The notes below the pieces were generated by a model. That model searched no databases. It was given only the letters and a program-made list of their open reading frames with translations, and was not told the origin of the DNA. Of a stretch of 64,000 nt of DNA, positions 15,934 to 23,065 are shown one piece after another. The stretch comes from Acidimicrobiia bacterium (lineage in GTDB: Bacteria > Actinomycetota > Acidimicrobiia > Spongiisociales > UBA11373), in contig JBBDWO010000019.1 in NCBI GenBank assembly GCA_040902765.1, positions 33,369 to 97,368 of the forward strand, written 5' to 3'. The stretch's first letter is position 1. Each line of letters begins with the position of its first letter. Both the position numbers and the translations under genes were made by a program.

Positions 15934-16587
15934 TCAGCCCTCCGTGTCGGCCCCGTCGCCGTCGACCGGATCCTCCGGTGCCGGTGGATCGTCGACCACC
16001 GTCGTGGTGGTGGTGTCGTCGATGGGGATCACCGATTCCAGGCCGTCGGGCAGTGCGCCGGACAGCGTGAAGAAGCGGATCTGGAGTGAGACGCCCAGCC
16101 CGCCGTCCTCGTCGGCACCGACGCTCATGGCAATCGCATCCACTCTCGCCAACCTGGGCAGGTCGTTGACCGCGATGAGGAAGTTGACCACCTCGAAGTA
16201 GCCACCGGTGAAACGGGTGGTGACGACGATCGATCGCATCCCTCTCCCGTCGCTGGGCTCGGCGGGAAGGCCGGGGACCAACGAGAGGAGCTCCACCCGG
16301 CTCCGCAATGCGAGGTCATACAGGCTGTCGATGATCTCGTCGAGCTCCGGATCGTCGGGGATGGCGACACTGAGCGAGTCCAACGCGCTGCGGTACTCGG
16401 ATTCCAACTCGGCCACGGACCGGAGGTCGGCGACCTGCTCCCGCAGACGTAGCTCTTCGTCCTGGGCGACCTGTAGATCGGCGCGGAGCTCGTCGACCCG
16501 TGCCGCCTTCGGCGAGAACAAGAAGAACCACCAAACGGCGCCGAGTAGCACCAGCAGCAATCCCACGAGTACCGGTCGCCGGGTCAT
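15934..16587 (-). CDS. pilO: Type IV pilus assembly protein PilO
   Basis: PilO with PilN forms the inner-membrane alignment complex between the PilM/PilB motor side and the growing pilus. From ATG 16585-16587 (TGATG overlap with pilN) it has 217 residues. One N-terminal membrane helix (VLVGLLLVLLGAVWWFFLF) is followed by a coiled coil (about 33-70) and a ferredoxin-like domain (about 75-190), the standard layout. The tail is rich in Thr, Asp and Pro (DDTTTTTVVDDPPAPED), probably a flexible extracytoplasmic extension. Assignment rests on domain layout plus the pilM-pilN-pilO order. Confidence 0.88.
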   Translation of the reverse strand: MTRRPVLVGLLLVLLGAVWWFFLFSPKAARVDELRADLQVAQDEELRLREQVADLRSVAELESEYRSALDSLSVAIPDDPELDEIIDSLYDLALRSRVELLSLVPGLPAEPSDGRGMRSIVVTTRFTGGYFEVVNFLIAVNDLPRLARVDAIAMSVGADEDGGLGVSLQIRFFTLSGALPDGLESVIPIDDTTTTTVVDDPPAPEDPVDGDGADTEG

Positions 16588-17201
16588 CAGGGCACCTCCG
16601 GGACGATGCGGTCGATGCGGCCGGTTCCCGACTGCGGGGTGAGGATCGCCGTCGAGGTGAAGTTGACGGTGAGCTCGTCGTCGAGAATCTGGCGCATGAT
16701 GTTGGTCACCCACGGGCCGGTGACACCGCCGAAGTCCTCACTCTCCAGGGTACGCAGCCACTCGGCGACGTCAGGGAAGTCGGGTCCGAACCCGCTGAAC
16801 GCGACCCTCCCGAACGCACCTTCCACGTCCCCGCCACCGGCGGTCCCGCTGAGAGTCTCGATCCGAATGTCGGAAGACACCAGGCGAACCAACTCAGTGA
16901 GGAACCGGCCCCAGTCGACGTCGCGGTCGAGAGCGACATGGACCTTGTCCACCCGATCCTGGTAGGTGGCGCGGAGGTCGTCCATCGGCGCCAGAGCGGC
17001 CACTGCGGCACCGAGGCTCTCGTTGACCTGGTTCTGGGCCCGCACATCTTCGCTCGCCGCGGTCACCCACTGCTCCTGCCAGTAGACGCCGTAGACCATC
17101 CCCGCCACCGCGAGGAGAACGATGAGCACGGTGGCGATCAACCCACCGCGACCGCGCCGACCAGTGGCCCCGCGTGTCGGGAGCAGGTTGATCGGCCTCA
17201 T
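16587..17201 (-). CDS. pilN: Type IV pilus assembly protein PilN
   Basis: From ATG 17199-17201 the protein has 204 residues and begins MRPINLLPTR, the conserved cytoplasmic N-terminal motif (xxINLLP) that docks into PilM. A membrane helix follows (LIATVLIVLLAVAGMVYGVYW), then a coiled coil and an extracytoplasmic ferredoxin-like domain. The start overlaps the pilM stop by ATGA and the stop overlaps pilO, so all three subunits are made in coupled amounts. Confidence 0.93.
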   Translation of the reverse strand: MRPINLLPTRGATGRRGRGGLIATVLIVLLAVAGMVYGVYWQEQWVTAASEDVRAQNQVNESLGAAVAALAPMDDLRATYQDRVDKVHVALDRDVDWGRFLTELVRLVSSDIRIETLSGTAGGGDVEGAFGRVAFSGFGPDFPDVAEWLRTLESEDFGGVTGPWVTNIMRQILDDELTVNFTSTAILTPQSGTGRIDRIVPEVP

Positions 17202-18316
17202 GCCGACTCCTCTTCCATCGCGGGATCGAGTCGCCGACTCGCCGGCACCACGTACTCCCCCCACAGGGCGAGGCCCACCGCGGCAGGCAGCACCGGCTGA
17301 TAGGCGAGCAACTCGTTCCTGGTCATCTTGAGGCGCCCGACGTCCACGTGGTCGAGGACCCGCGCCGCCTCCACCCTCGTGTCGAGAACTCTCCCAATAC
17401 GGTTGGCCAGGTGAGGCAGGCGAGCGCCGTTGCCGGCCACGATCAGCTGCTCCAGCGCGGGCTCATCCGCCTGGGACAGGTAGTAGTTGACCGAGCCGCG
17501 CACGTCGTCGATCAGCCGGTCTGCGGTCTCGGTGAGGATCACCCCGGCGGCGACGGCACCGCCGGACCCGCTGGGAACGCCCTCGGGCAGGACCCCCACC
17601 TGACGCTTGAGGTCCTCGGCGACGTCCACATCGATCTCGAGTCCCTCGGCGAGGTCGTGGGTGAACTTTTGGCCACCGGTTGGCAGCAGCCGAACGAATC
17701 GGATGACCCCGTCGCGGACGATGGCGATCTGCGTGAGGGATCCGCCGATGTCGATGAGGGCATGAGAGCCCCCATCTGCGGCGAGCAGGTCGGTACCGAA
17801 GCTGGCTCGCACCAGCGCGAACGCCTGCAGGTCGACCGCCAGCAGGCGGATGCCAGCCGCAGCGGTCAGGTCGATCAGACCCTCGATCATCTCGCGATGG
17901 GCGGCGACCGTGAGGATCGACAACATCGGGGCTCCTTCGGAGCCGGTGAACTCCTCCACCGGGACGAAGTCGAGCACCGCGTCCTCCACCGGGATGGGGA
18001 TCGCGTCCTGGACCAGATACGGAAGGGCTTCGACGATCTCGGATTCGCCGAGCGAGGGGATGTCGAGGTGCCGGACGATCACCCGCTGATTGGCGACCCC
18101 GATAACGACGCGCTTCTTCGGGAACTTGCCCTGTTTCCACAGGGCGACGAGCGCCTCGCGGACCGCACCCTCGTCGACGATCTCGCCGGCTTCGACCGCT
18201 CCGGGCGGCAGCGGCATCTCGCCGAACTGCCGCAGTATCGGGGCCGACCGCGTCGTCTCCACGACGGCGGCGCGTACGGCCTCCGATCCGATCTCGAGTC
18301 CTGTGATGACCGGCAT
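17198..18316 (-). CDS. pilM: Type IV pilus assembly protein PilM
   Basis: Actin-like cytoplasmic ATP-binding protein that links PilN to the PilB/PilT motors. The 372 residues show the actin-type phosphate loops: GLEIGSEAVRAAVVE at the N-terminus, ALIDIGGSLTQIAIVRDG in the middle (DxGxxxT) and LEQLIVAGNGARLPHLANRI near the end, plus the PilM-typical ALPYLVQDAIPIPVEDAVLDF. A good Shine-Dalgarno sequence (GAGGAGA, 4 bases from ATG) precedes it. Upstream lie candidate promoters and heptamer repeats shared with the divergent pilD. Confidence 0.95.
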   Translation of the reverse strand: MPVITGLEIGSEAVRAAVVETTRSAPILRQFGEMPLPPGAVEAGEIVDEGAVREALVALWKQGKFPKKRVVIGVANQRVIVRHLDIPSLGESEIVEALPYLVQDAIPIPVEDAVLDFVPVEEFTGSEGAPMLSILTVAAHREMIEGLIDLTAAAGIRLLAVDLQAFALVRASFGTDLLAADGGSHALIDIGGSLTQIAIVRDGVIRFVRLLPTGGQKFTHDLAEGLEIDVDVAEDLKRQVGVLPEGVPSGSGGAVAAGVILTETADRLIDDVRGSVNYYLSQADEPALEQLIVAGNGARLPHLANRIGRVLDTRVEAARVLDHVDVGRLKMTRNELLAYQPVLPAAVGLALWGEYVVPASRRLDPAMEEESA

Positions 18317-18367
18317 GGTCTCCTCTGCGCGATCGAGCGGATCGCGGCGTCACCAATGCGTACGGCA

Positions 18368-18396
18368 AGCGTAGGAAGGCACCACCCGGCAACCAA
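18368..18396 (-). promoter_or_regulatory. Candidate housekeeping promoter for pilMNO
   Basis: On the minus strand, TTGGTT, a 17-base spacer and TACGCT match a sigma-70-type promoter reasonably well, about 52 bases upstream of the pilM ATG. It is a sequence match only. Confidence 0.35.
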
Positions 18397-18434
18397 GGAT
18401 CACCGGCAGAACGACCCGCGCCCGCAGACGGAGT

Positions 18435-18462
18435 ACTTCGGAGGGCCGAGCCCACTACTTGA
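18435..18462 (-). promoter_or_regulatory. Weak copy of the shared pil promoter motif upstream of pilM
   Basis: TCAAG (18458-18462), 15 bases, then TCCGAAGT on the minus strand. The -35 half and spacing equal those at pilA, pilB and pilV, but only CCGA of the -10 GCCGATAA is kept. It is about 120 bases from pilM and may be fortuitous. Confidence 0.2.
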
Positions 18463-18476
18463 GCGTGAAGAGCTCC

Positions 18477-18531
18477 TCAACCGTCAACCGTCAGCCGGGA
18501 GGTCTGGCCATGAGCCATGAGCCATGAGCTG
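18477..18531. repeat. Heptamer repeats TCAACCG and GCCATGA upstream of pilD
   Basis: Three copies of (G/C)TCAACC or GTCAGCC lie at 18477-18497 and about 3.5 copies of GCCATGA at 18507-18531. The second block contains in-frame ATGs at 18510, 18517 and nearby that look like pilD starts but are probably repeat DNA. The rest of the gap 18317-18549 holds the pilM promoter candidates. Confidence 0.75.
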
Positions 18532-18549
18532 CTTTGCTACCTTCGTCCC

Positions 18550-19311
18550 GTGCCGATCGCCATCGCCGCCGTGTTCGGGCTCCTCGTCGGCTCGTTCCTC
18601 AACGTCATCATCTATCGGATCCCGGCAGGGCGGTCGGTGGTACGGCCCCGATCGGCCTGCCCGCACTGCGGCTCTCAGATAGCCGCGATCGACAACATCC
18701 CACTGCTCTCGTGGATCCTCCTGCGTGGCCGGTGTCGGCGCTGCCAGGCACCGATCTCGATTCGATACCCCATGGTCGAGGTAGCGACCGCGGGCCTGTT
18801 CGCCGCCACCACCGCGATCGTCGGAGTGGGCCCGCTGCTGCCCGCCCACCTGTGGTTCGTCGCGGTGACCTTCGTCCTCGCCATCATCGACCTCGACACC
18901 AAACGCCTCCCCAACCGGCTCCTGTATCCCAGCACCGCGGTCGCATTGGTACTCCTCATCGGCGGCACCGCCTTCGAAGGCAACTGGCACGATCTCGGGA
19001 GGGGCGCCCTGGGGGGACTCGCCTATTTCGCCGGGCTGTATGCGCTCGCCGTCGTCGCCCGCGGCGGCTTCGGCTTCGGAGACGTCAAACTCGCCTTACT
19101 CCTCGGCCTCTTCGTGACCCGCGTCTCATGGGGAGCGCTGGGCGTGGCCGTCCTCGGCGCCTTCTTCCTCGGCGGGATGGTGGGCGTGGCCCTGCTCGCC
19201 ACCCGCCGCGCCGGGCGCAAGACGGCCATCCCCTTCGGTCCGGCGATGGTCCTGGCAGCCTGGCTGGCGATCGCGATCGGACAACAGGTCGTGGAGTGGT
19301 ACCTGGGTTAA
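18550..19311 (+). CDS. pilD: Type IV prepilin leader peptidase PilD
   Basis: Membrane aspartic protease (family A24) that cleaves prepilin leaders, and N-methylates the new Phe if the methylase domain is present. It has about seven membrane helices. The N-terminal cytoplasmic loop carries the zinc-type cysteines CPHCG and CRRCQ of the methylase domain, and the catalytic Asp pair is in IIDLDTKRLPNR and GFGFGDVKL (GxGD motif). I start at GTG 18550 (VPIAIAAVFGLLVGSFLN), 253 residues; the ATG at 18517 would add residues encoded by heptamer repeats. It is the only plus-strand pil gene and ends at a strong terminator facing pilA. Its substrates are probably the PilA and minor pilins of this window. 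Confidence 0.93.
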   Translation: MPIAIAAVFGLLVGSFLNVIIYRIPAGRSVVRPRSACPHCGSQIAAIDNIPLLSWILLRGRCRRCQAPISIRYPMVEVATAGLFAATTAIVGVGPLLPAHLWFVAVTFVLAIIDLDTKRLPNRLLYPSTAVALVLLIGGTAFEGNWHDLGRGALGGLAYFAGLYALAVVARGGFGFGDVKLALLLGLFVTRVSWGALGVAVLGAFFLGGMVGVALLATRRAGRKTAIPFGPAMVLAAWLAIAIGQQVVEWYLG

Positions 19312-19327
19312 GCAGAAGGCAGAGGGC

Positions 19328-19352
19328 CTCGTCCCTCGCCCCTCGCCCCTCA
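19328..19352. repeat. Heptamer repeats CTCGCCC
   Basis: Three and a half copies of CTCG(C/T)CC lie directly before the pilD/pilA terminator hairpin. Confidence 0.65.
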
Positions 19353-19353
19353 G

Positions 19354-19391
19354 ACGCACGAGGGGGCGGCTTGCGCCGCCCCCTCGTGCGT
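19354..19391. terminator. Bidirectional terminator between pilD and pilA
   Basis: A 17-bp perfect stem (ACGCACGAGGGGGCGGC with its complement) and a TTGC loop lie between the converging ends of pilD and pilA. There is no long T-run on either side, but its strength and placement between convergent genes make a terminator role likely. Confidence 0.8.
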
Positions 19392-19432
19392 TACGGATCA
19401 ACCTTCGTGGTCGACCGTGGGATCGATGGTGA

Positions 19433-19870
19433 TTACCAGCCGAGAGTCGACCAGCCTGCGGGAGCACCCGCGAGCGTGGGACAAGTGGCTGTGGTTCCCT
19501 GCGAGTAGTACGTGGCTCCGTTGGCGACCTGGTACACGGCGAACGTATTAGTCGACTCGCTGGTGCCGTGGAGGCACAGATCGGCGCCGACAAGGTTCAT
19601 CGTGATCGCATCGAGCCGGGCGTTGGCCTCGATCGCGAGGATCGTCGCGTCGACGTTGGTGAACACATTGTTCTCCAACTGGTACGCGTTTTCTGCCAAC
19701 AGCACGTTGCGCAGATCGCTCTGTACGGACCGGTCCTGGGCGTTCCGACGGAATCCGAGGAACGACGGGATGGCGATGGCGATGAGAATTGCAATGATCA
19801 TCACCACGACCATCAGTTCGATCAGGGTGAAACCGTCTTCACGGCGTCCCTGACGCATTGCCTTGAACAT
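19433..19870 (-). CDS. pilA: Type IV pilin (major pilin candidate)
   Basis: Prepilin of 145 residues. A short basic leader ends in Gly, with the cleavage/methylation site G|FTLIELMVVVMIIAILIAIAIPSF: Phe+1, Glu+5, and a hydrophobic assembly helix. The C-terminal globular part is about 100 residues with two Cys (in GADLCLHG and TATCPTL) that could form the D-loop disulfide. It has a very strong Shine-Dalgarno sequence (AGGAGGT, 5 bases from ATG) and a sigma-28-like promoter motif. It is a single-gene unit downstream of pilBTC and separated from them by 367 bases. Strong ribosome site, own promoter and terminator suit a highly expressed subunit. Confidence 0.93.
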   Translation of the reverse strand: MFKAMRQGRREDGFTLIELMVVVMIIAILIAIAIPSFLGFRRNAQDRSVQSDLRNVLLAENAYQLENNVFTNVDATILAIEANARLDAITMNLVGADLCLHGTSESTNTFAVYQVANGATYYSQGTTATCPTLAGAPAGWSTLGW

Positions 19871-19924
19871 TGAGACCTCCTGGATCTCCGACTGTGATGG
19901 ACCGTGACCGGCCCACAGGTCGAT

Positions 19925-19952
19925 TTATCGGCCCCGATGCCCCAGACCTTGA
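19925..19952 (-). promoter_or_regulatory. Sigma-28-like promoter of pilA (TCAAG-N15-GCCGATAA)
   Basis: On the minus strand TCAAG (19948-19952) is followed after exactly 15 bases by GCCGATAA (19925-19932), an eight-of-eight match to the -10 consensus of FliA/SigD/WhiG-type sigma factors. The predicted 5' leader is about 47 bases and contains the AGGAGGT ribosome site. The same motif with the same spacing precedes pilB and pilV. Confidence 0.6.
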
Positions 19953-20011
19953 GAGGCAAATGCGGACGGGGACCGCATCACGGGCACCACCACCTCACGC
20001 ATCACGATTTG

Positions 20012-20232
20012 GCGAATAGCGAACCGCGAATCGCGAATCGTGCTGAAAAGCAAACAGCCGACGGAGGGAGGGACACCGTCGGCCGTTCGCCGGAGGACGT
20101 GGTGACCGTGGGAAGGACACCGATGCCAGAGTGATCGGCACGAGCCTGCCGAACTTGAGGGGATTTGAAGAGACGGAACAACGCTCAACGCTCAACGCAG
20201 GAGGGACCACATCTTGCGTTGAGCGTTGAGCG
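20012..20232. repeat. Intergenic region pilC-pilA: heptamers and a hairpin
   Basis: The gap 19871-20237 has no gene. Besides the pilA promoter it holds four GCGAA(T/C)(A/C) heptamers at 20012-20040, a hairpin GCCGACGG...CCGTCGGC at 20057-20084, and an inverted pair of AACGCTC repeats (20180-20198 forward, 20215-20232 reverse) that folds into a stem directly after the pilC stop. The last is well placed to end pilBTC transcription. Confidence 0.75.
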
Positions 20233-20237
20233 ATTTG

Positions 20238-21464
20238 CTACTGAATCAACGACGCGATGTTGAACATCGGAAGGTACAGGGCGATGAGGATCCCGCCCAC
20301 GCTCAAGCCCATCACGATGATGAGCAGCGGTTCGATCAGCGAGGTCAGCGCGCTCACCGTGTCCTCGACCTCCTGGTCGTAGAAGTCGGAAACCTTGCTG
20401 AGCATCGTATCGATGGCGCCGGTCTCCTCGCCCACCACCATCATCTGCGTCACCATCGGCGGGAACACCTTGTGACGATCGAGGGGGTGGGCCAGCGACT
20501 CGCCTCGCTTCACCGACTTCTGCATGTCGATGACGCCGGCGCGTACCTGCGAATTCCCGGCGGTTTCGGCCACGATGTCGAGGGCCTGGAGCACCGGCAC
20601 GCCGCTCTTGCTGAGCACCGACAGAGTGCGCGAGAAGCGGCTGATCGCCACCTTCTGCACGAGCCCGCCGATCACTGGCAGCCTCAACTTCAGGGCGTCG
20701 TATGAGACCCGCCCCGTCGGGCTGCGCTTCCAGCGCCGAAAGGTGACGATGCCGCCGACGATCGCGCCAACCGCGATCCACCAGTAGGTGGTGAGAGCAG
20801 ACGACACAGTGATGAGCATCTTGGTCGGCGCCGGCAGCGACCCGCCGAGGTCGGTGTACATGGCGTCGAAGATGGGCACGACGAATACCAGCATGCCCGT
20901 GAGCACGAGCACGATGAGGCCGAGCACAACCATCGGATATGCCATCGCAGACTTCACCTTGGCGCGCAGGCGAACCCCGGCCTCCAGTGTGTCGGCCAGG
21001 CGGTTGAGCGTCTCGTCGAGCGCACCGCTGACCTCTCCGGCTTCGATCAACGACACGTAGAGGTGATTGAACACCTTGGGATGCGCCTCGAGAGCACTGG
21101 AGAGCGCCGTCCCCTCCTCCACCCGATGTCGCACGTCGGCGATCACCTTGCGCAGCTCGGCGCCCTCCGTCTGCTGCTCGAGCACGGTCAGAGCCCGAAC
21201 CAGGGTCAGGCCCGAATTGACCATCGTCGCCAGCTGACGGCTGAGGATCGCCACCTCCTTCGGCTTGACCGACTTCTTGAAGCCCGGGATGGTGATTTCC
21301 TTGCGAAGGGCAGACACCGTCCGCTTCTCCACCTTCAGCGGCACATACCCCTTGGAACGCAGGGCGTGGGCGACCGACGAGGCGTTGGGTCCTTCCATCA
21401 CGCCTTCGTGAAGACTCCCGGAGCGATCGCGGGCTCGGTATTCGTAGGCGACAGCGCTGCTCAT
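20238..21464 (-). CDS. pilC: Type IV pilus inner-membrane platform protein PilC
   Basis: The platform protein that PilB and PilT act on during pilus extension and retraction. The 408 residues show two GspF/T2SSF domains. The first starts near residue 70 (AILSRQLATMVNSGLTLVRAL), the second near 275 (ISRFSRTLSVLSKSGVPVLQAL), and each ends in membrane helices; the C-terminal helix is PLLIIVMGLSVGGILIALYLPMFNI. The N-terminus (YEYRARDRSGSLHEGVMEG) is the usual PilC entry. It overlaps pilT by ATGA. Confidence 0.96.
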   Translation of the reverse strand: MSSAVAYEYRARDRSGSLHEGVMEGPNASSVAHALRSKGYVPLKVEKRTVSALRKEITIPGFKKSVKPKEVAILSRQLATMVNSGLTLVRALTVLEQQTEGAELRKVIADVRHRVEEGTALSSALEAHPKVFNHLYVSLIEAGEVSGALDETLNRLADTLEAGVRLRAKVKSAMAYPMVVLGLIVLVLTGMLVFVVPIFDAMYTDLGGSLPAPTKMLITVSSALTTYWWIAVGAIVGGIVTFRRWKRSPTGRVSYDALKLRLPVIGGLVQKVAISRFSRTLSVLSKSGVPVLQALDIVAETAGNSQVRAGVIDMQKSVKRGESLAHPLDRHKVFPPMVTQMMVVGEETGAIDTMLSKVSDFYDQEVEDTVSALTSLIEPLLIIVMGLSVGGILIALYLPMFNIASLIQ

Positions 21465-23065
21465 CGGCCCCCTCCCATCAGGTTGTTGAGTTCATCCACG
21501 CTGTGGGCCCGTTCCAGGGCCATGTCGCGCGAGATCTTGCCGGCGCGCACCAGGCTGGCGAGCGCCGAGTCCATGCTCTGCATGCCGTGGCGGGCTCCCG
21601 ACTGGATCGCGCTGCGGATCTGGTGCACCTTGCCTTCGCGGATGAGGTTGCGGATGGCGGGGGTGGCCACCATCACCTCTACCGAGGCGACCCGACCCCT
21701 GCCATCCAGGGTGGGCAGGAGCTGCTGACTGACCACGCCCTGGAGGGATTCGGCCAGCTGGACCCGGACCTGCTGCTGCTGGTGGGGAGGGAACACATCG
21801 ATCATGCGCTCCACGGTGCTGGCGGCGTCCTGGGTGTGGAGAGTCGCCAGCACCAGGTGCCCGGTCTCGGCAGCGGTGAGCGCCGTCGAGATCGTCTCCA
21901 GGTCGCGCATCTCACCCAGGAGGATCACATCGGGGTCCTGCCTGAGAGCGTGACGGAGAGCGTTGGCGAACGACCCGGTATCGGCGCCTACCTCTCGCTG
22001 GTTGACAATCGCCTTCTTGTGCATGTGGATGAACTCGATCGGATCCTCGATGGTCATGATGTGGACCGACCGATTTGCGTTGACTAGGTCGACGAGCGCA
22101 GCCAGCGTCGTCGACTTGCCCGACCCGGTGGCTCCGGTGACCAGTACGAGCCCCCGGGGCAGAATGCCGAACTCCCGAACCGCTGGCGGCATGCCCAGGG
22201 CCTCGAGCGACACGATATCGTTGGGGATGGCCCGCATCACGGCACCCACCGTGCCACGTTGGAAGAACACGTTGACCCGGAATCGGCCCCGAGCCGGCAG
22301 CGGGTGCGAAGCGTCGAGCTCCAGCTTGTCCTCCAACTCCTCCCGCTGGCGAGCGGTCAGGATGGCGTAGATGACCGAGCGCAGCGGACCGGGGAGCAGG
22401 ATCCCATGTCCGGGCATCTCCCTCAGTTCGCCGTTGACCCGGACCCGCGGAGGTGATCCCGCGCTGAGGTGCAGGTCAGAGCCACCCATGTCGATCAGTT
22501 CCTCGAGGAGCTGGTTGATGTGGAATTCGGGTTCATCGGCGTCGCTGTCGCCAGCGTTCGGTGCCGTCGACCCGATGCCGACCCGCCCCCCGGCCAGTGC
22601 CGGGTTCGAGCCTTCAGTGTCCTGAGGGGTGTATGCCCGGCGAATGGCTGCTTCCAAGCCCGCCTTGGCAACCAGGGCGAGGGTAACCGGGTACTTAGCC
22701 TCGTCGGTGAGCCGCTTTCCCAGGTCGAAATCGAACGGGTCGACGACGCCGACGACGAGACGGTCGCCCGAGATCCGGATCGGTAGGGCGGACTCGTCGG
22801 CGGCGACCCTCGCCGGAAGTCGGTTCGTGGCGGCGCGGTCGACGCTGCTGTGTGCCGATGGGTCGTAGAACTCGACGCCGGCGAGTCCGGCGACCTTGCG
22901 GAGGACGTCGACCTGTCGGACGATGCCGGATTCGATCAGCTCCCGAACCAGATTGCCGCCCTCCATCGCGGTCGCCGCCGATGCCTCGGCGAAGGCGTCC
23001 ACGGAGAGCAGGTTGTCGTCGACGAGTGCCTGGCCAACCCGTCGCGTGATCATGTCGATTGCCAT
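21461..23065 (-). CDS. pilT: PilT retraction ATPase with extra N-terminal MshEN-like domain
   Basis: Retraction motor of type IV pili. The C-terminal 350 or so residues are a standard PilT: INQLLEELIDMGGSDLHLSAGSPPRVRVNGEL, Walker A GATGSGKSTTLAAL, Asp box and Walker B (PDVILLGEMRDLETI), His box TGHLVLATLHTQDA, and the PilT-specific QLAESLQGVVSQQL. Unusually, about 175 residues precede it. They begin TRRVGQALVDDNLLSVDAF...GNLVRELIESG and resemble the GspE/PilB N-terminal (MshEN) domain. Total length 534 compares with about 350 for typical PilT. The domain may bind cyclic-di-GMP or PilM. TGATG overlap with pilB, ATGA with pilC. Confidence 0.93.
   Translation of the reverse strand: MAIDMITRRVGQALVDDNLLSVDAFAEASAATAMEGGNLVRELIESGIVRQVDVLRKVAGLAGVEFYDPSAHSSVDRAATNRLPARVAADESALPIRISGDRLVVGVVDPFDFDLGKRLTDEAKYPVTLALVAKAGLEAAIRRAYTPQDTEGSNPALAGGRVGIGSTAPNAGDSDADEPEFHINQLLEELIDMGGSDLHLSAGSPPRVRVNGELREMPGHGILLPGPLRSVIYAILTARQREELEDKLELDASHPLPARGRFRVNVFFQRGTVGAVMRAIPNDIVSLEALGMPPAVREFGILPRGLVLVTGATGSGKSTTLAALVDLVNANRSVHIMTIEDPIEFIHMHKKAIVNQREVGADTGSFANALRHALRQDPDVILLGEMRDLETISTALTAAETGHLVLATLHTQDAASTVERMIDVFPPHQQQQVRVQLAESLQGVVSQQLLPTLDGRGRVASVEVMVATPAIRNLIREGKVHQIRSAIQSGARHGMQSMDSALASLVRAGKISRDMALERAHSVDELNNLMGGGR

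Noticed and set aside
19933..19960. Sigma-54 promoter for pilA, as in pseudomonads
   Set aside because: No GG-N10-GC element with the right spacing; the GCCGATAA match is much better.
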